The notes: a model not told the origin generated them from the letters alone. Shown: positions 1-10,104, counted from the first letter of the stretch. The stretch: DNA of 64,000 nucleotides from Valencia hispanica (GCA_963556495.2 OY747712.1:14791235-14855234), one strand, 5' to 3'. Translations and numbers: made by a program.

Positions 1-604
1 GCCTACAGAAAACCTAAAATTCATTCTCGTAAAATTTGAATATTACATAAGATTTTGATCCAGAAATGTTGACTTACACAAGCAAGGAGAAGACTGCTGA
101 CCTCGGCTATAAAGGGGTTAAGGTCATTGAAAAATATTTTAGGAAAGTTTACTGGAAAGAAAAAGTGACAGTACACAAAGTAAAAACGCAGACGTATCCA
201 GGACACGGGCCACACCTGACGCCACCTCTGAATCAGGTCCACAGTTCTTATTTCAGATGAAAGTAATTTTTTAAAATTTTATTTAGAAATCAAGGTGGGA
301 AGGAAAAGTGGAGAAGTACAGAATCCAAGTTATTTGAGGTCCGGTGTAAGGTTTCTACAGTTGGCGATGATTTGGAGGTGCAAACAGATCTACTTGTGTT
401 GGTCCACTGTGTTTTATCATGTGCAAAGTCAGAACGCCTGTCTGCCGGGAAATCTTAGAGCACTTCATGCTTAATTCTGCTGAAGAGCTTTACGGAGATG
501 CTGATTTCATTTTCCAGCAACACTTGGCACAAGCCCTCACTATCAAAAGGACCAAAAGCTGATTCAAAGACCATAGTTATACTGACAGAGAATCTATGGA
601 GTAT
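1..604 (+). mobile_element. Mariner-like transposon fragment, forward half
   Basis: Degenerate, internally deleted transposase-type sequence of a dispersed fish mariner-like family, recognised by eye. It reads forward through a tract like the start of the family transposase (about 85-260), then a middle section with the family phrase around a GGTCCACTGTGTTTTATCA block (about 398-420), and stops at an AGAGAATCTATGGAGTATT block (about 590). The segment that would encode the SPDLNP part is missing. Every frame is broken. The superfamily assignment is from memory of the repeat, not from a search. Confidence 0.6.
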
Positions 605-972
605 TCTTATTTTTTTCTACATGTTTTTTCTTCCACTTAATTTTCCATTAATATGCTTGGATATACCACCCTAGGACACAGTCAGCTTCTTTAGCAATGA
701 CCTTCTGTGGTTCAGCATCTTTGTGGAGGAGACTGTCTGCTGGATAACTGTGAAGTCAGCAGTTTTCCCCATTTCTGTGTTATAAGTCCAAAGAAACGCG
801 TTTCTCTGTAATTTGGGCTAAGCCACAATTCTCAAAACGAACAGAAATAAACAATTGGAAGCATCAGTCCGAGTGTAATGAGTCATTTCAATACATGAGA
901 TTCACTTTTTGGATTAAACTACTGAAATAAATTACCTTATTGATTATATTCTTGTTTATTGAGCTGCGCCTG
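605..972 (-). mobile_element. Mariner-like transposon fragment, reverse half with terminal repeat
   Basis: This is the same repeat family as 1-604 in the opposite orientation. It runs from the sequence encoding the N-terminal transposase region (about 620-780) into the long AT-rich terminal inverted repeat (about 830-972). The outer end is recognisable as a GAGCTGCGCCTG block followed by TA at 973-974, the expected target dinucleotide. It lies about 53 bp beyond the zbtb14 stop codon, so it probably forms part of that gene's 3' UTR. Confidence 0.6.
955..960 (-). promoter_or_regulatory. Candidate poly(A) signal of zbtb14
   Basis: AATAAA on the minus strand, about 65 nt downstream of the zbtb14 stop codon, inside the terminal repeat of the flanking transposon. 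A second AATAAA is at 278-283 in the other transposon fragment. Which one is used cannot be told from sequence, and the UTR could be longer than the window. Confidence 0.35.
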
Positions 973-986
973 TATGTTGGATGGTG

Positions 987-1018
987 AGTGTGTGTGTGTG
1001 TGTGTGTTTGTGTGTGTT
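987..1018. repeat. (GT)n microsatellite
   Basis: An almost pure GT tract on the plus strand with one TTTG interruption, lying 8 nt past the zbtb14 stop. In the zbtb14 transcript it reads as a CA repeat at the start of the 3' UTR. Confidence 0.95.
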
Positions 1019-1025
1019 GGATCGC

Positions 1026-2201
1026 TCAGCAGTCCCCAGAGTTGTGCGAGTGTGGCCCGGTCTCCAGTTTCCAGTCTCTCTGGTTTGCGGCGTCCCCCTG
1101 GGCGTGCTGGGAGGCGGCGGGCGACAGCGACATCTGTCTGCGGGGGTTGGCGCTGTGCATGGTGTTCCAGTGGCGCTTCAGGTCCGACGCCTTGATGAAG
1201 GCCTTGTCGCAGGAGCCGCAGTTGAAGGGCCGCTCGCCCCGGTGCTGCCGCTCATGGTCCTTCAGGTGGGACTTGTGCTTGAAGGCCTTTTCGCACATCT
1301 GGCAGGCGAAGGGCCGCTCGTTGCTGTGGACCCTCTCGTGCCTCTTCAGGTCGGGCCCCCGGATGAAGGCCTTGCCACAGACCACGCAGCGATGCGGCTT
1401 GAAGCCCGAGTGGATCTTGAGGTGCTCCTTGAGATGGGCGGCGGTGGTGAAGGCTTTGGGGCAGTGCTCGCAGCCGTACGGGCGGTTGGCGGTGAGGAGC
1501 CGCTCCTTCTTGGCGTTGTGGTCGAGGGACTTGGCGCCGGTGCTCTGGCAGGAGTTGTGGTCGCGGTGGCCGTAGAGGAGGTACTCCAGCTTCATGTCGG
1601 TGGCGGACGTGGTGGAGCCCCAGCTGTGGGCGTGAGGGTCCTTGCCCATGCCCGTGTTGTAGTTGTGCGGCTGGGACACGTGGGAGCCGCCGGGCCCTAT
1701 GGCGTCCATCCCCTGGTCGTAGAAGCTGTTCTTCCTCACCTCCTCCATGGCCAGCTCCTTCAGGATGGCGTCCTGCGCCCTCATGCTGTGGTCATCCGGA
1801 GCCTGGTTCTCCCGGGTCTTCATGTTGGTCAGCTCCCTCTTCTGGGTGCACAGGTTATCCAGGAAGTTGATGCCGAGGATCTGCCCGGACGACATCATCA
1901 TGTTGATGTCCTTCTTCCTCACCGCCAGCCGGGCTGTGTACATGTAGTTGAGCACCTCCTCGAAGATGTCCGAGCGGATAAAGTCCAGCTCCACGATGGA
2001 GTTGTCTTCATCGCTCTGTTTCTTGAAGAGCTTCTTGAAGTAGTTGCTGCAGGCAGCGAGGACGCAGCGGTGCGCCCTGAACTCGATGTTCTCCACCACC
2101 ACCACCACGTCGCAGTGCTCGCCTTCCATCCTCTGCTGGTTCAGCATCTTCAGGAAGGTGGCTTTGTGGTCGTAGTCGATGTATCTCAGTAAATCAGACA
2201 T
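1026..2201 (-). CDS. zbtb14: Zbtb14-like BTB and C2H2 zinc-finger transcription factor
   Basis: Intact 391-residue single-exon reading frame. An N-terminal BTB/POZ domain (about residues 13-120, with FRAHRCVLAA and RSDIFEEVLNYMYTA) would mediate dimerisation and co-repressor binding. Four canonical C2H2 fingers follow: C244/C247/H260/H264, C272/C275/H288/H292, C300/C303/H316/H320 and C328/C331/H344/H349, joined by TGEKP-like linkers. ZBTB14 (ZF5) is a nuclear repressor/activator of GC-rich promoters. The start is the ATG at 2201: it aligns with the family start region, and the upstream in-frame TTG lies in the leader. A consensus acceptor (polypyrimidine then CAG) at 2225 shows a 5'-UTR intron. 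Compared with the roughly 450-residue mammalian protein, it lacks most of the acidic linker, and the first finger has degenerated (residues 218-235, one cysteine left). A divergent teleost ohnologue is possible. Confidence 0.93.
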   Translation of the reverse strand: MSDLLRYIDYDHKATFLKMLNQQRMEGEHCDVVVVVENIEFRAHRCVLAACSNYFKKLFKKQSDEDNSIVELDFIRSDIFEEVLNYMYTARLAVRKKDINMMMSSGQILGINFLDNLCTQKRELTNMKTRENQAPDDHSMRAQDAILKELAMEEVRKNSFYDQGMDAIGPGGSHVSQPHNYNTGMGKDPHAHSWGSTTSATDMKLEYLLYGHRDHNSCQSTGAKSLDHNAKKERLLTANRPYGCEHCPKAFTTAAHLKEHLKIHSGFKPHRCVVCGKAFIRGPDLKRHERVHSNERPFACQMCEKAFKHKSHLKDHERQHRGERPFNCGSCDKAFIKASDLKRHWNTMHSANPRRQMSLSPAASQHAQGDAANQRDWKLETGPHSHNSGDC

Positions 2202-2224
2202 GGTGCACGTCAAGCAGGAGCAAC
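2202..2224 (-). other. zbtb14: 5'-UTR piece of the zbtb14 coding exon
   Basis: A 23-nt leader between the acceptor (CTCTCCTCTGCAG on the minus strand, ending at 2225) and the ATG. It shows that the first exon(s) of zbtb14 are at higher coordinates and noncoding. Confidence 0.6.
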
Positions 2225-2474
2225 CTGCAGAGGAGAGACGCGCGCAAAAAAATAATTTAAAAAAAAGTCAGTAAAATTGTCTGTGCTGTTTTTACGTTCA
2301 GACAGTTGTTATGATTCGTAACGGTGGCAACAAGGTATTGTTTTTGCAACCCAGAGGAGCTGATTAGCATCTCAAAATCTTAAATAATACCTGAACTACG
2401 ACCACAGGCTTCATGGATGCAGAGCAGAGAGAGGAGGAGGAAGTTTAAACCATCTCTTCCATCAATGAGAACAG

Positions 2475-3157
2475 TGGGGCTGGGCGATACGGCATAACTC
2501 ATAACTGTACAGGAATATTATCTATAGGATGTGCGGTAGCGATATTTATTGGGATATATTCTTTTCTTCTGTTCATATATTTCAAAATGACTGTTTTTGA
2601 ACATTCTCAAATACAAGATACATTGCAGCAGAACAACTTAAAAAAAAGTATGGAATGCTATTCAATGAACATTTATTGTGCAAAATGCAATTAAAGAATA
2701 TTCAAATCTTTTTCTGAAAAATGTAAAACAAAAATGTTCAATATAAATAAAGATGAAAAGAATTCAAATACAATAAAAGCTAAATGTTAAGAAAACACAA
2801 AGTTCAACATTTTTAAACTGAAGTGGATAATGTAAAAAGAGAAACATTTCTTTCTGCTTTCCTGATTATCTACAAATTTTATATCGCACAAAAATAAAGC
2901 TGAATTTAAGATTCTTCAAGTTCAACAGGTTTCTTTCCCGTTAAATAGAAAACAACACATTTTAAACTTGCAATATCTAGTGTAAATACAAACACTGAAC
3001 ATTAGTATTTATCCTCCTCGCGTACCTGGTGGAAAGTACGTAGGCACAGCTTGATGACATCATCAAAATGCTCAATCGCTGTAGGCAAGTATAGTCAAAA
3101 TCGGAACCGTTGGCTAAATTTATATCATTTCTACCTTATACCATTTATATCACCCAC
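2475..3157. mobile_element. Non-autonomous hAT-like element (about 680 bp)
   Basis: It begins with GGGGCTGGGCGATACGGCATA and ends with the imperfect inverted copy TTATACCATTTATATCACCCAC. This end type is common in short fish hAT-related elements. The interior is AT-rich, with no long reading frame. It sits in the probable 5'-UTR intron of zbtb14. The boundaries are approximate and no target duplication was resolved. Confidence 0.5.
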
Positions 3158-5480
3158 TAGATAACAGGCAAGACTTCTTTCCCCGACTTCTCTGTCCGGC
3201 TTTCTAACCATGTGGCCAAACAGAGATTTAATGAGGAGGGGCAAAAGCAAATGAAGTGGATTAGCAGAGCTTGCCAACAACAGATAGTGTCCTCCAGGAC
3301 ATGTTACTGTTATCTCTGCTACCCAAATATTGAGCCGTTAGCATGTCATAACAGTCATGGGATGCCATACAGCAACAGTTTTCAGTCAGAGGCCTGTACA
3401 GATTCACTGCGAGACTGACTGCTTCCAGAGATCTCTCCTTCCCACTGCATCACCATTCACAACAACTCTTTGAAGATACTTGGAGGAAATGAGATACGAC
3501 AACATTTAATTTTCTTTTGGGATAAACAAAGTGTTTTTGGATTAAATTGAACTGAATGCTGTTTTTTTTAATCATAAAAATTCATTTCTGATAGTGTTGT
3601 TTTTAGTGTCATGTGACATTCAAATAAATTAGAATACCAAAGAAAAGTTAATTTCTTTAACTAATTCAGTTAAAAATATCCTTGGGTGGAGCTCCTTTTG
3701 CATTAATTACTGCATCAATGTGGCGTCGCAGGGCTGCTTTAATAGAGCCTTTCAACAGAAACATTTAAACTACCTAAATATTTCATACTTTTACTCCATT
3801 AACTGTAACAAATATATGCTTTAATGTACATCAATACAGCAGATTTGCAGTAATGTAGTTCATGAATATGCACTTTAAATTTATTTATCAACATCATTAG
3901 ATGTTAATAAAAAAAAAGATTTTGCAAGTTATTGGGCAATCATTTCTTTCTAGTTTGTAAATGACTAATAACATTTTAAAATTACAGTCTTTATACATGT
4001 GACTTATAGTGTTTTAGTCTTTTTTGTCATAAATTCAAGTGTTAGTAACTCTTCTATACAGCTGTCCAAATTTATTGAAATATATGTTAAATATAGTGAA
4101 CAATACAAAATATGAGATGAATGCAAAACAATCTTAGCTTAATTCAAAACTGCACTGATTTTGAAAGCTTTTCTAAGATGTATTCTAAGATGTTTCATTT
4201 TCATTTTAGATCTGGAATTATGCCTCAAAGCGTAGCTTTAGAAATTTTTTCTACTGTATTTATTATCATTGCAAGTGAATATTTGTTTCCAGAAATAACC
4301 ACATTTATTTTATTCCACTTTTTTTAGTTTAACAAAAAAAAAAAAAAAAAACATTTGTTTCATCAGCAAAAAATTATATTTTGCTAGATATTTACCAAAT
4401 GTTGTTAATATATCCTACATTAGAAGGTTTCGTTTTTTTCACCTCTATGGAAACTGAATGGATTCAAAAGTAAAAAGTAGCCATGGAAGGAATTTAGAAG
4501 AACCCCTATATGGGTTAAAAAGATACAACAAAAATATTTTAGTAAATAAATCGTAGCACCCGACTAATAATCAAATCGAATTGTGAGGCACTCCCCGAAT
4601 TTTTACTTATCGATGTGTTAAAAACGATGTTGATGCCAATGTATGGTGAACTCCTTTGAAATATATTACCTAACTAAATTTAATCAAAGTAGTCCTTTGA
4701 GATTGTGATTTTTGCACAACACTACTAAGACACAAAAAATGTTAGAAGTTTCTTAATGGAGTTTGTAATCTCAAATCCAGTAGAAAATGAAGTAAATTAA
4801 AGAATATGTCCCTAATCTTTATCCATTTCTTAAGTAACCTAAAAAAAAAGGTTCAGCTGCTGTTAGTGTTTAAAGACCGAAAATGGGCGGAGTTCTTCGT
4901 TTTCATGCTTTTAATTTGAAATTCAATCGAGACATCAGACCTCTAAGAAAATCGGAAAACGATCTCAGCCAGGAAACGCCTGATCGGTGCATCTCTAATG
5001 CAAAACAATATAGAAATCACCAATAATAAACATGATCGACTCAGCTGACGGGTTATCCTTTACCTAAGCCATTTCCGATATTCCACTGGGATCGCTCTTT
5101 TTATGCAGTTTGGTGAAGAAACCCCCCAAAAAATAATATCAGAACATTGCTTTTTATGGGCGTGTAGATAATTAAGTGGTAGCACTATGTGGAAAAAAAC
5201 CCCCAAACAACTAAAGATGTCCTTTAACTTGCATGTCAGAACAGGGCTGCATCCAACACAGCAGAGGGGTGGAGCTCTACTCGCATGCCTCTAATTACAT
5301 TATAAACAGGCTGAGCTGCAACATTTAATGCAACGTGCAACTAAAAGCGCTTCTGTTTACAAATAAGACGCACAGAAGAAAAATTAGTGGCTGAATCAAT
5401 CATGCAAGAAAGCGTTTGGGGGGAAAAGGGAGAAAAATACGACAGGCCCGACAGCGAGCTGAGCCTTGCTGAAGCTAACG
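3158..5480. other. Transposon-littered AT-rich interval, no gene seen
   Basis: Between the hAT-like element and the CpG-rich block. It contains a reverse fragment of the mariner-like family seen at 1-972 (about 3605-3770, with the phrase TTACTGCATCAATG), an A18 run near 4333, and a hAT-type end (GATCGGTGCATCTCTAA) near 4983-4999. Short open frames show no recognisable domain. It is probably intronic for zbtb14. Confidence 0.45.
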
Positions 5481-5519
5481 AAAAAATAAAAATAAAAACA
5501 CAAATAGAAACAAACACAC

Positions 5520-5970
5520 GCACTGTTCTGTGGGCAACTAGCGCGTTTCCGCAGCAGCGTTTGTGTGACAAGCGACGCTGCGTGCAGAAAATGATCAACC
5601 ATAGCGAGAATATTTCACATTTCACTGCGCCCAGCCATCTTGGCCAGCCAGCCAGCCTCGGTTAGTGTTTCTGCAGCCCGACAGGCAGCGCTCCGACAGC
5701 GGCGGCACCGCGGGGCACGTACCGCTAAAAACAGGACAGCGGTGCGGCTGATCCGCTTCGCTCCGACAGAGAGAGGAGAAGAAAAGTGGTTAATACCCAA
5801 AGTCTGGACGATCCCAGTGTTGTCACGCAAGGCAGTCGACGACGATCCAGATCCAGAGTTGTCGTTTTTCCTCTTCCTCCTCTTGTTGTGACTGTGCGGC
5901 TCCGCAGGAAACGAGGCATCGTTCTGCCGCCACCTACAGCCCCGGAGAGGGTACTGCACCCCATAAGATC
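5520..5970 (-). promoter_or_regulatory. CpG-rich block, candidate zbtb14 promoter and first exon
   Basis: A CpG-dense stretch, with runs such as GACAGCGGCGGCACCGCGGGGC near 5694, in otherwise AT-rich DNA. On the minus strand it contains CCAAGATGGCTGG at 5632-5644, a YY1-type element often found just downstream of vertebrate start sites. It is about 3.4 kb upstream of the acceptor at 2225, the right side and distance for the first noncoding exon. No unique donor could be chosen; GCG|GTACGT near 5716-5724 is one candidate. The open frames here have no domain. Confidence 0.4.
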
Positions 5971-6054
5971 GTCTATACACGGACAGATGAGTCACTTTGA
6001 GCTTTGGGTGGAAAAAATGGTTTTCTAGAATGAGACAAAAATTCAACGCCTTAC

Positions 6055-6585
6055 AAACATGTTCATACTGCTTGAATTTCTTCCATGTTTGTTCAACATA
6101 TTTTTATTATTTAGGCGAAAAACTAATTGTCAGTGTTTGTACAGAATAAAAGAGTTTAAAAAACAGATGAAAAATTAATAAACATACTTTGACCTTTTTT
6201 ATGTTACAGCTACAGACCTTCATGTGTTTTATCTGATTTTAAGTGATTAACCAACACAAGTTTATATTAGTGAAGGAAAATAATACATACCATTTTTTTC
6301 AGCAGCTCTGATTCAACACATCGCAAAACCCCCTTTCAGTTCAGCTCAGTCATATTGGATGGAGAGTGTCTGTAAAAGCTACTTTTCAACTCTTGCCCCT
6401 GATTCTCAGTTGGATTTAGGTCTGGACTTTGACTAGACCCTTCTATGCCTTCTATCCATCTTCCCTTTGCAAACATATTCATACTGATTGAATTTCTTCC
6501 ATGTTTGTTCAACATATTTTATTGTTTAGGTGAAAAAATAATTCAGTGTTTGTACAGAAAAAGAGTAAAAAAAAAAAAACAGATG
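6055..6585. repeat. Tandem duplication with 416-bp offset
   Basis: A 115-bp segment at 6055-6169 (starting AAACATGTTCATACTG, ending AAACAGATG) recurs at 6471-6585 with scattered differences. A 300-bp Tc1-derived fragment lies between the copies. The arrangement can be read as 1.3 copies of a 416-bp tandem unit. Confidence 0.75.
6170..6468 (-). mobile_element. Tc1-like fragment between the direct repeats
   Basis: This is about 300 bp nearly the same as 11533-11882. It shares the TTTTATCTGATTTTAAG block and the reverse complement of the transposase SPDLNP-coding phrase (TCAGTTGGATTTAGGTCTGG, 6407-6426). It is far too short and broken to encode a protein. Confidence 0.7.
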
Positions 6586-7381
6586 CACATTTTATTTAAT
6601 AGGAATTGGTGGTTTCAGACCTCTGATCTAGCTGATGAAAACTGTGATTAAGAAAGCTAACCAGGAAGTGGAAGAAAAATGGAGCATGGTTTTAGAGACG
6701 TTTTCACAACAAAAAGTTTCTTTAAATCAAGGTTAAAAACCTGTTTTAGAGTTGTCTTTGATTAAAAATAAATTGAGCATCATTAATGTTAGTCTATATC
6801 TAAACTTTTCATTATTTTCCCTAATTATGCCACAGCAATGTCACATTTCTGATTTGTTTTATGTTTTTTATCACATAGAGCTCTTTGCTGAAATGTGCTG
6901 CACAAATAAACTTCCCTTGCCTGAAATCTAAAGAAATTTGACAGGCTTTAATATTCTTTGCAAAATACCACAAGATAAGTAAGACTGGATGGAAAACATT
7001 AATGAATATCAGCTTTCAAGTCTTGTCATGGATTCTTATTTGGATTTAGGTCTATCCATTCCGTCGTAGCTCGAAGTCTGCTCAGGGTCGGACTCCTCCT
7101 GGAAGTTAACTGTCTCTTTATTCAGCTCCAACCAGCTTCCCTCTTCTTGCTGAAGAAAAGCATCCTCACACCATGACGACAACCACCATGCTTCACCATG
7201 GAGATAGTGTGCTAAGAGATTCACACATTTATGATGTAGCTAGAGCTCGCAGGCAGACTGCGTAATGATTATTTTGTTAGATCGTTGGCATGTAAAAAAC
7301 AAAAACCACTGACCTTTCTTAAATATATTTTCTGGGACAACAAAGGATGCTTTTTTTTATTCTACTATATAATTTCATTGC

Positions 7382-7500
7382 TGGGGTGCACAATGGCCTT
7401 GCAGCAAGAAAAATCTGCAGGTTTGAATCCCACCCTGGGGTCTTTCTGTTCTCCCTGTGCATGCATGGGTTCTCTCCGGGTATTTCAGCTTAACACACGA
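7382..7500 (+). mobile_element. SINE-like fish repeat, left part
   Basis: It begins GGGGTGCACAATGGCCTTGCAGCAAGAA with a degenerate box-B-like GGTTTGAATCC and continues into TTCTCCCTGTGCATGCATGGG and TCTCTCCGGGTA. This is the well-known head of a tRNA-like dispersed fish repeat. Its tail appears at 8837-8916 on the other side of the Tc1 element, so one copy has been split by an insertion. Confidence 0.65.
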
Positions 7501-7534
7501 CTTTTGAGATAAATAATTTACTCTTTCTGAGGTA

Positions 7535-8836
7535 CAGTGGCTTGGAAAAGTATTCGGCCCCCTTGAACTTTTCCACATTTTGTCACATTACAGCCACAAA
7601 CATGAATCAATTTTATTGGAATTCCACGTGAAAGACCAATACAAAGTGGTGTACACATGAGAAGTGGAATGAAAATCATACATGATTTCAAACATTTTTT
7701 ACAAATAAATAACTGAAAAGTGGGGTGTGCCTAATTATTCAGCCCCCTTTGGTCTGAGTGCAGTCAGTTGCCCATAGACATTGCCTGATGAGTGCTAATG
7801 ACTAAATAGAGTGCACCTGTGTGTAATCTAATGTCAGTACAAATACAGCTGCCCTGTGACGGCCTCAGAGGTTGTCTTAGAGAAGGCCCATGGTGACTTT
7901 GGACGAGCTGCAGAGATCTACAGCTCAGGTGGGGGAATCTATCCATAGGACAACTATTAGTGGTGCACTGCACAAAGTTGGCCTTTATGGAAGAGTGGCA
8001 AGAAGAAAGCCATTGTTAAAAGAAAACCATAAGAAGTCCTGTTTGCAGTTTGCCACAAGCCATGTGGGGGACACAGCAAACATGTGGAAGAAGGTGCTCT
8101 GGTCAGATGAGACCAAAATGGAACTTTTTGGCCAAAATGCAAAACGCTATGTGTGGCGGAAAACTAACACTGCACATCACTCTGAACACACTATCCCCAC
8201 TGTCAAATATGGTGGTGGCAGCATCATGCTCTGGGGGTGCTTCTCTTCAGCAGGGACAGGGAAGCTGGTCAGAGTTGATGGGAAGATGGATGGAGCCAAA
8301 TACAGGGCAATCTTGGAAGAAAACCTCTTGGAGTCTGCAAAAGACTTGAGACTGGGGCGGAGGTTCACCTTCCAGCAGGACAACGACCCTAAACATAAAG
8401 CCAGGGCAACAATGGAATGGTTTAAAACAAAACATATCCATGTGTTAGAATGGCCCAGTCAAAGTCCAGATCTAAATCCAATGGAGAATCTGTGGCAAGA
8501 TCTGAAAGCTGCCGTTCACAAACGCTGTCCATCTAATCTGACTGAGCTGGAGCTGTTTTGCAAAGAAGAATGGGCAAGAATTTCAGTCTCTAGATGTGCA
8601 AAGCTGGTAGAGACATACCCTAAAAGACTGGCAGCTGTAAGTGCATTAAAAGGTGGTTCTACAAAGTATTGACTCAGGGGGCTGAATAATTATGCACACC
8701 CCACTTTTCACTTATTTGTAAAAACTGTTTGGAATCATATATGATTTTCTTTCCACTTCTCACGTGTACACCACTTTGTATTGGTCTTTCACGTGGAATT
8801 CCAATAAAATTGATTCATGTTTGTGGCTGTAATGTG
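7535..8836 (+). mobile_element. Tc1-like DNA transposon with truncated right end
   Basis: The left terminal repeat starts CAGTGGCTTGGAAAAGTATTC after a TA at 7533-7534 and runs about 200 bp. The inverted right repeat (about 8675-8836) matches it from the GGGGGCTGAATAATTATGC block outward but stops at TAATGTG, so the outermost 40 or so bases are missing. It carries the transposase frame at 7890-8672. The long inverted repeats are of the IR/DR type. Without a complete right end it should not move on its own. Confidence 0.92.
7890..8672 (+). pseudogene. Tc1 transposase lacking its DNA-binding domain
   Basis: A 260-residue open frame covering the catalytic part of a Tc1-type DD34E transposase. 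D73 (WSDETK), D164 (QQDNDPKHK) and E199 (NPMENLW) are present with 34 residues between the second D and the E. The paired-type HTH region (roughly the first 80 residues of complete relatives) is absent: at about 7880-7885 the 5' leader (GAGGTTGTCTTAGAGAA) runs straight into the GGCCCATGGTGAC block normally found well inside the gene. This looks like an internal deletion. The ATG at 7890 is simply the first methionine left. The product could not bind the terminal repeats specifically and is classed as broken. Confidence 0.88.
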
Positions 8837-8916
8837 CCCAATGATCGCTGCAGATGGGCACCAGCTTCCCCCGCTACCCTGCAAGGATAGGCTGGTACAG
8901 ACAACAAATGGATGGA
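8837..8916 (+). mobile_element. SINE-like fish repeat, right tail
   Basis: GATCGCTGCAGATGGGCACCAGC, then CCCTGCAAGGATAGGCTGG and a GGATGGAT end. This is the 3' tail of the repeat whose head is at 7382-7500. It directly abuts the truncated Tc1 end. Confidence 0.65.
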
Positions 8917-9720
8917 TTTTTCACCAATATTGTGAATAAGGGAAGTCTTAACAGTAAAAAAAAAGTTAGAAAAAAGCTTTGGCATACTTAAACTAGAAAT
9001 CCACAAACTAAAACCTCACCCCATTCACCTCTGAGGAGAGATAGAAACAAAGTAAGAAGAGTAGTAAACATACAAATGACTAATTGACAAAATGAAACAT
9101 ATAACCTGCTGTTCGATACAGTTTGGACATCAAACTTTAAGACACATCTTCAGGATGGAGCCAATCACCACACACTGACCTGGAAGGACAACAAATAACT
9201 AAACTCAAGAAATGGATCTGAGATTAATGCAACAGGTGCATCACCCTGTCCTGTTCACCCTTTTAAGGATTTAAAGCTTCTCATGACAACAGAAGTGGCA
9301 TGAAGGCCTTTGCTTCAGAAATTTCATAAACAATTCTATTTTTATTAAGTTTCTTTTAAAAAACAGAGTAAAAATGATATGTATTTTAAAAGTAATTTGA
9401 AACAACCCCACTCTTCCTGGAGTGACGCCTCTTACCATTTCACCACTCTTTGGCACACACGCACACCCCTGACAGCTCAAATTAGGTGTTTACAGCATGT
9501 TGTGGCTATAACAATCACAAGACTGCAATTCTGCTGCCATTTATTAGTTAATTTAAAACAGGGATTTGTGTTTACGTCTCTAATAACTTTCTCGGTTACT
9601 TTAGCATATCAAATCTTTCCTAGGTGTCATTCTGCGTGATTTGAGTCATTTAGTTACGTGATGGTTGATCTGATGCACCTTAAAGAGACTAAATCAGAGA
9701 GACTGAAAGCAATCACAAAA
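8917..9720. other. Interval without recognised features
   Basis: AT-rich sequence between the split SINE and the candidate epb41l3 3'-UTR exon. The open frames are short and unrelated to each other, and I recognise nothing in it. Confidence 0.4.
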
Positions 9721-9724
9721 ACAA

Positions 9725-10104
9725 GCTGTTGTATTGTGGTCACTTTATTATTTTAGGGGTAAACTGCAAATTAGGAACAAACGCATCAGTCACTATTTTC
9801 CTTTGCCACTCTGGAAAACAGGGCTGTAGGTAGAAACCTTCATCGTCAGAAACACCAGAACAGATAAAGGAGCAATACAGCTGACATGGATGTAGATGTT
9901 AAAGGGAGGATAACTGATCTCTCTCGGCTTTGCATCTGTTTCGGGCGGAGCTCGGCCGTCTGAGCCCTTTGCCCCGCAGTCGCGCAGACGCGAGGCTTGT
10001 GCTGCGGCCGATCGTCCCCGCCCTGGAAAACATTCAAAGCCTGCACAGGCACGTCAAAGTCATTTTGTGTCGTTTCGGATTCCTCAGCTTCTGCCGAAAT
10101 TGAG
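9725..10104 (-). other. epb41l3: Candidate 3'-UTR terminal exon of epb41l3
   Basis: A GC-rich island stands out from AT-rich flanks. On the minus strand a pyrimidine-rich TTTTCTTCCCACACGAG ends at 10105 (a second AG ends at 10091), and an AATAAA is at 9744-9749. With the strong donor five bases after the epb41l3 stop (15491-15492), this would be a spliced terminal noncoding exon. The 113-residue open frame across it has no recognisable domain and would lie after the stop. The evidence is positional only. Confidence 0.35.
9744..9749 (-). promoter_or_regulatory. Candidate poly(A) signal (epb41l3)
   Basis: AATAAA on the minus strand, just downstream of the GC-rich block at 9.8-10.1 kb. It is supported only by its position. 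Confidence 0.3.

Noticed and set aside
981..2192. 403-codon plus-strand open frame
   Set aside because: It is the antisense shadow of the zbtb14 coding exon; the L/V/G/H-rich composition reflects the opposite strand.
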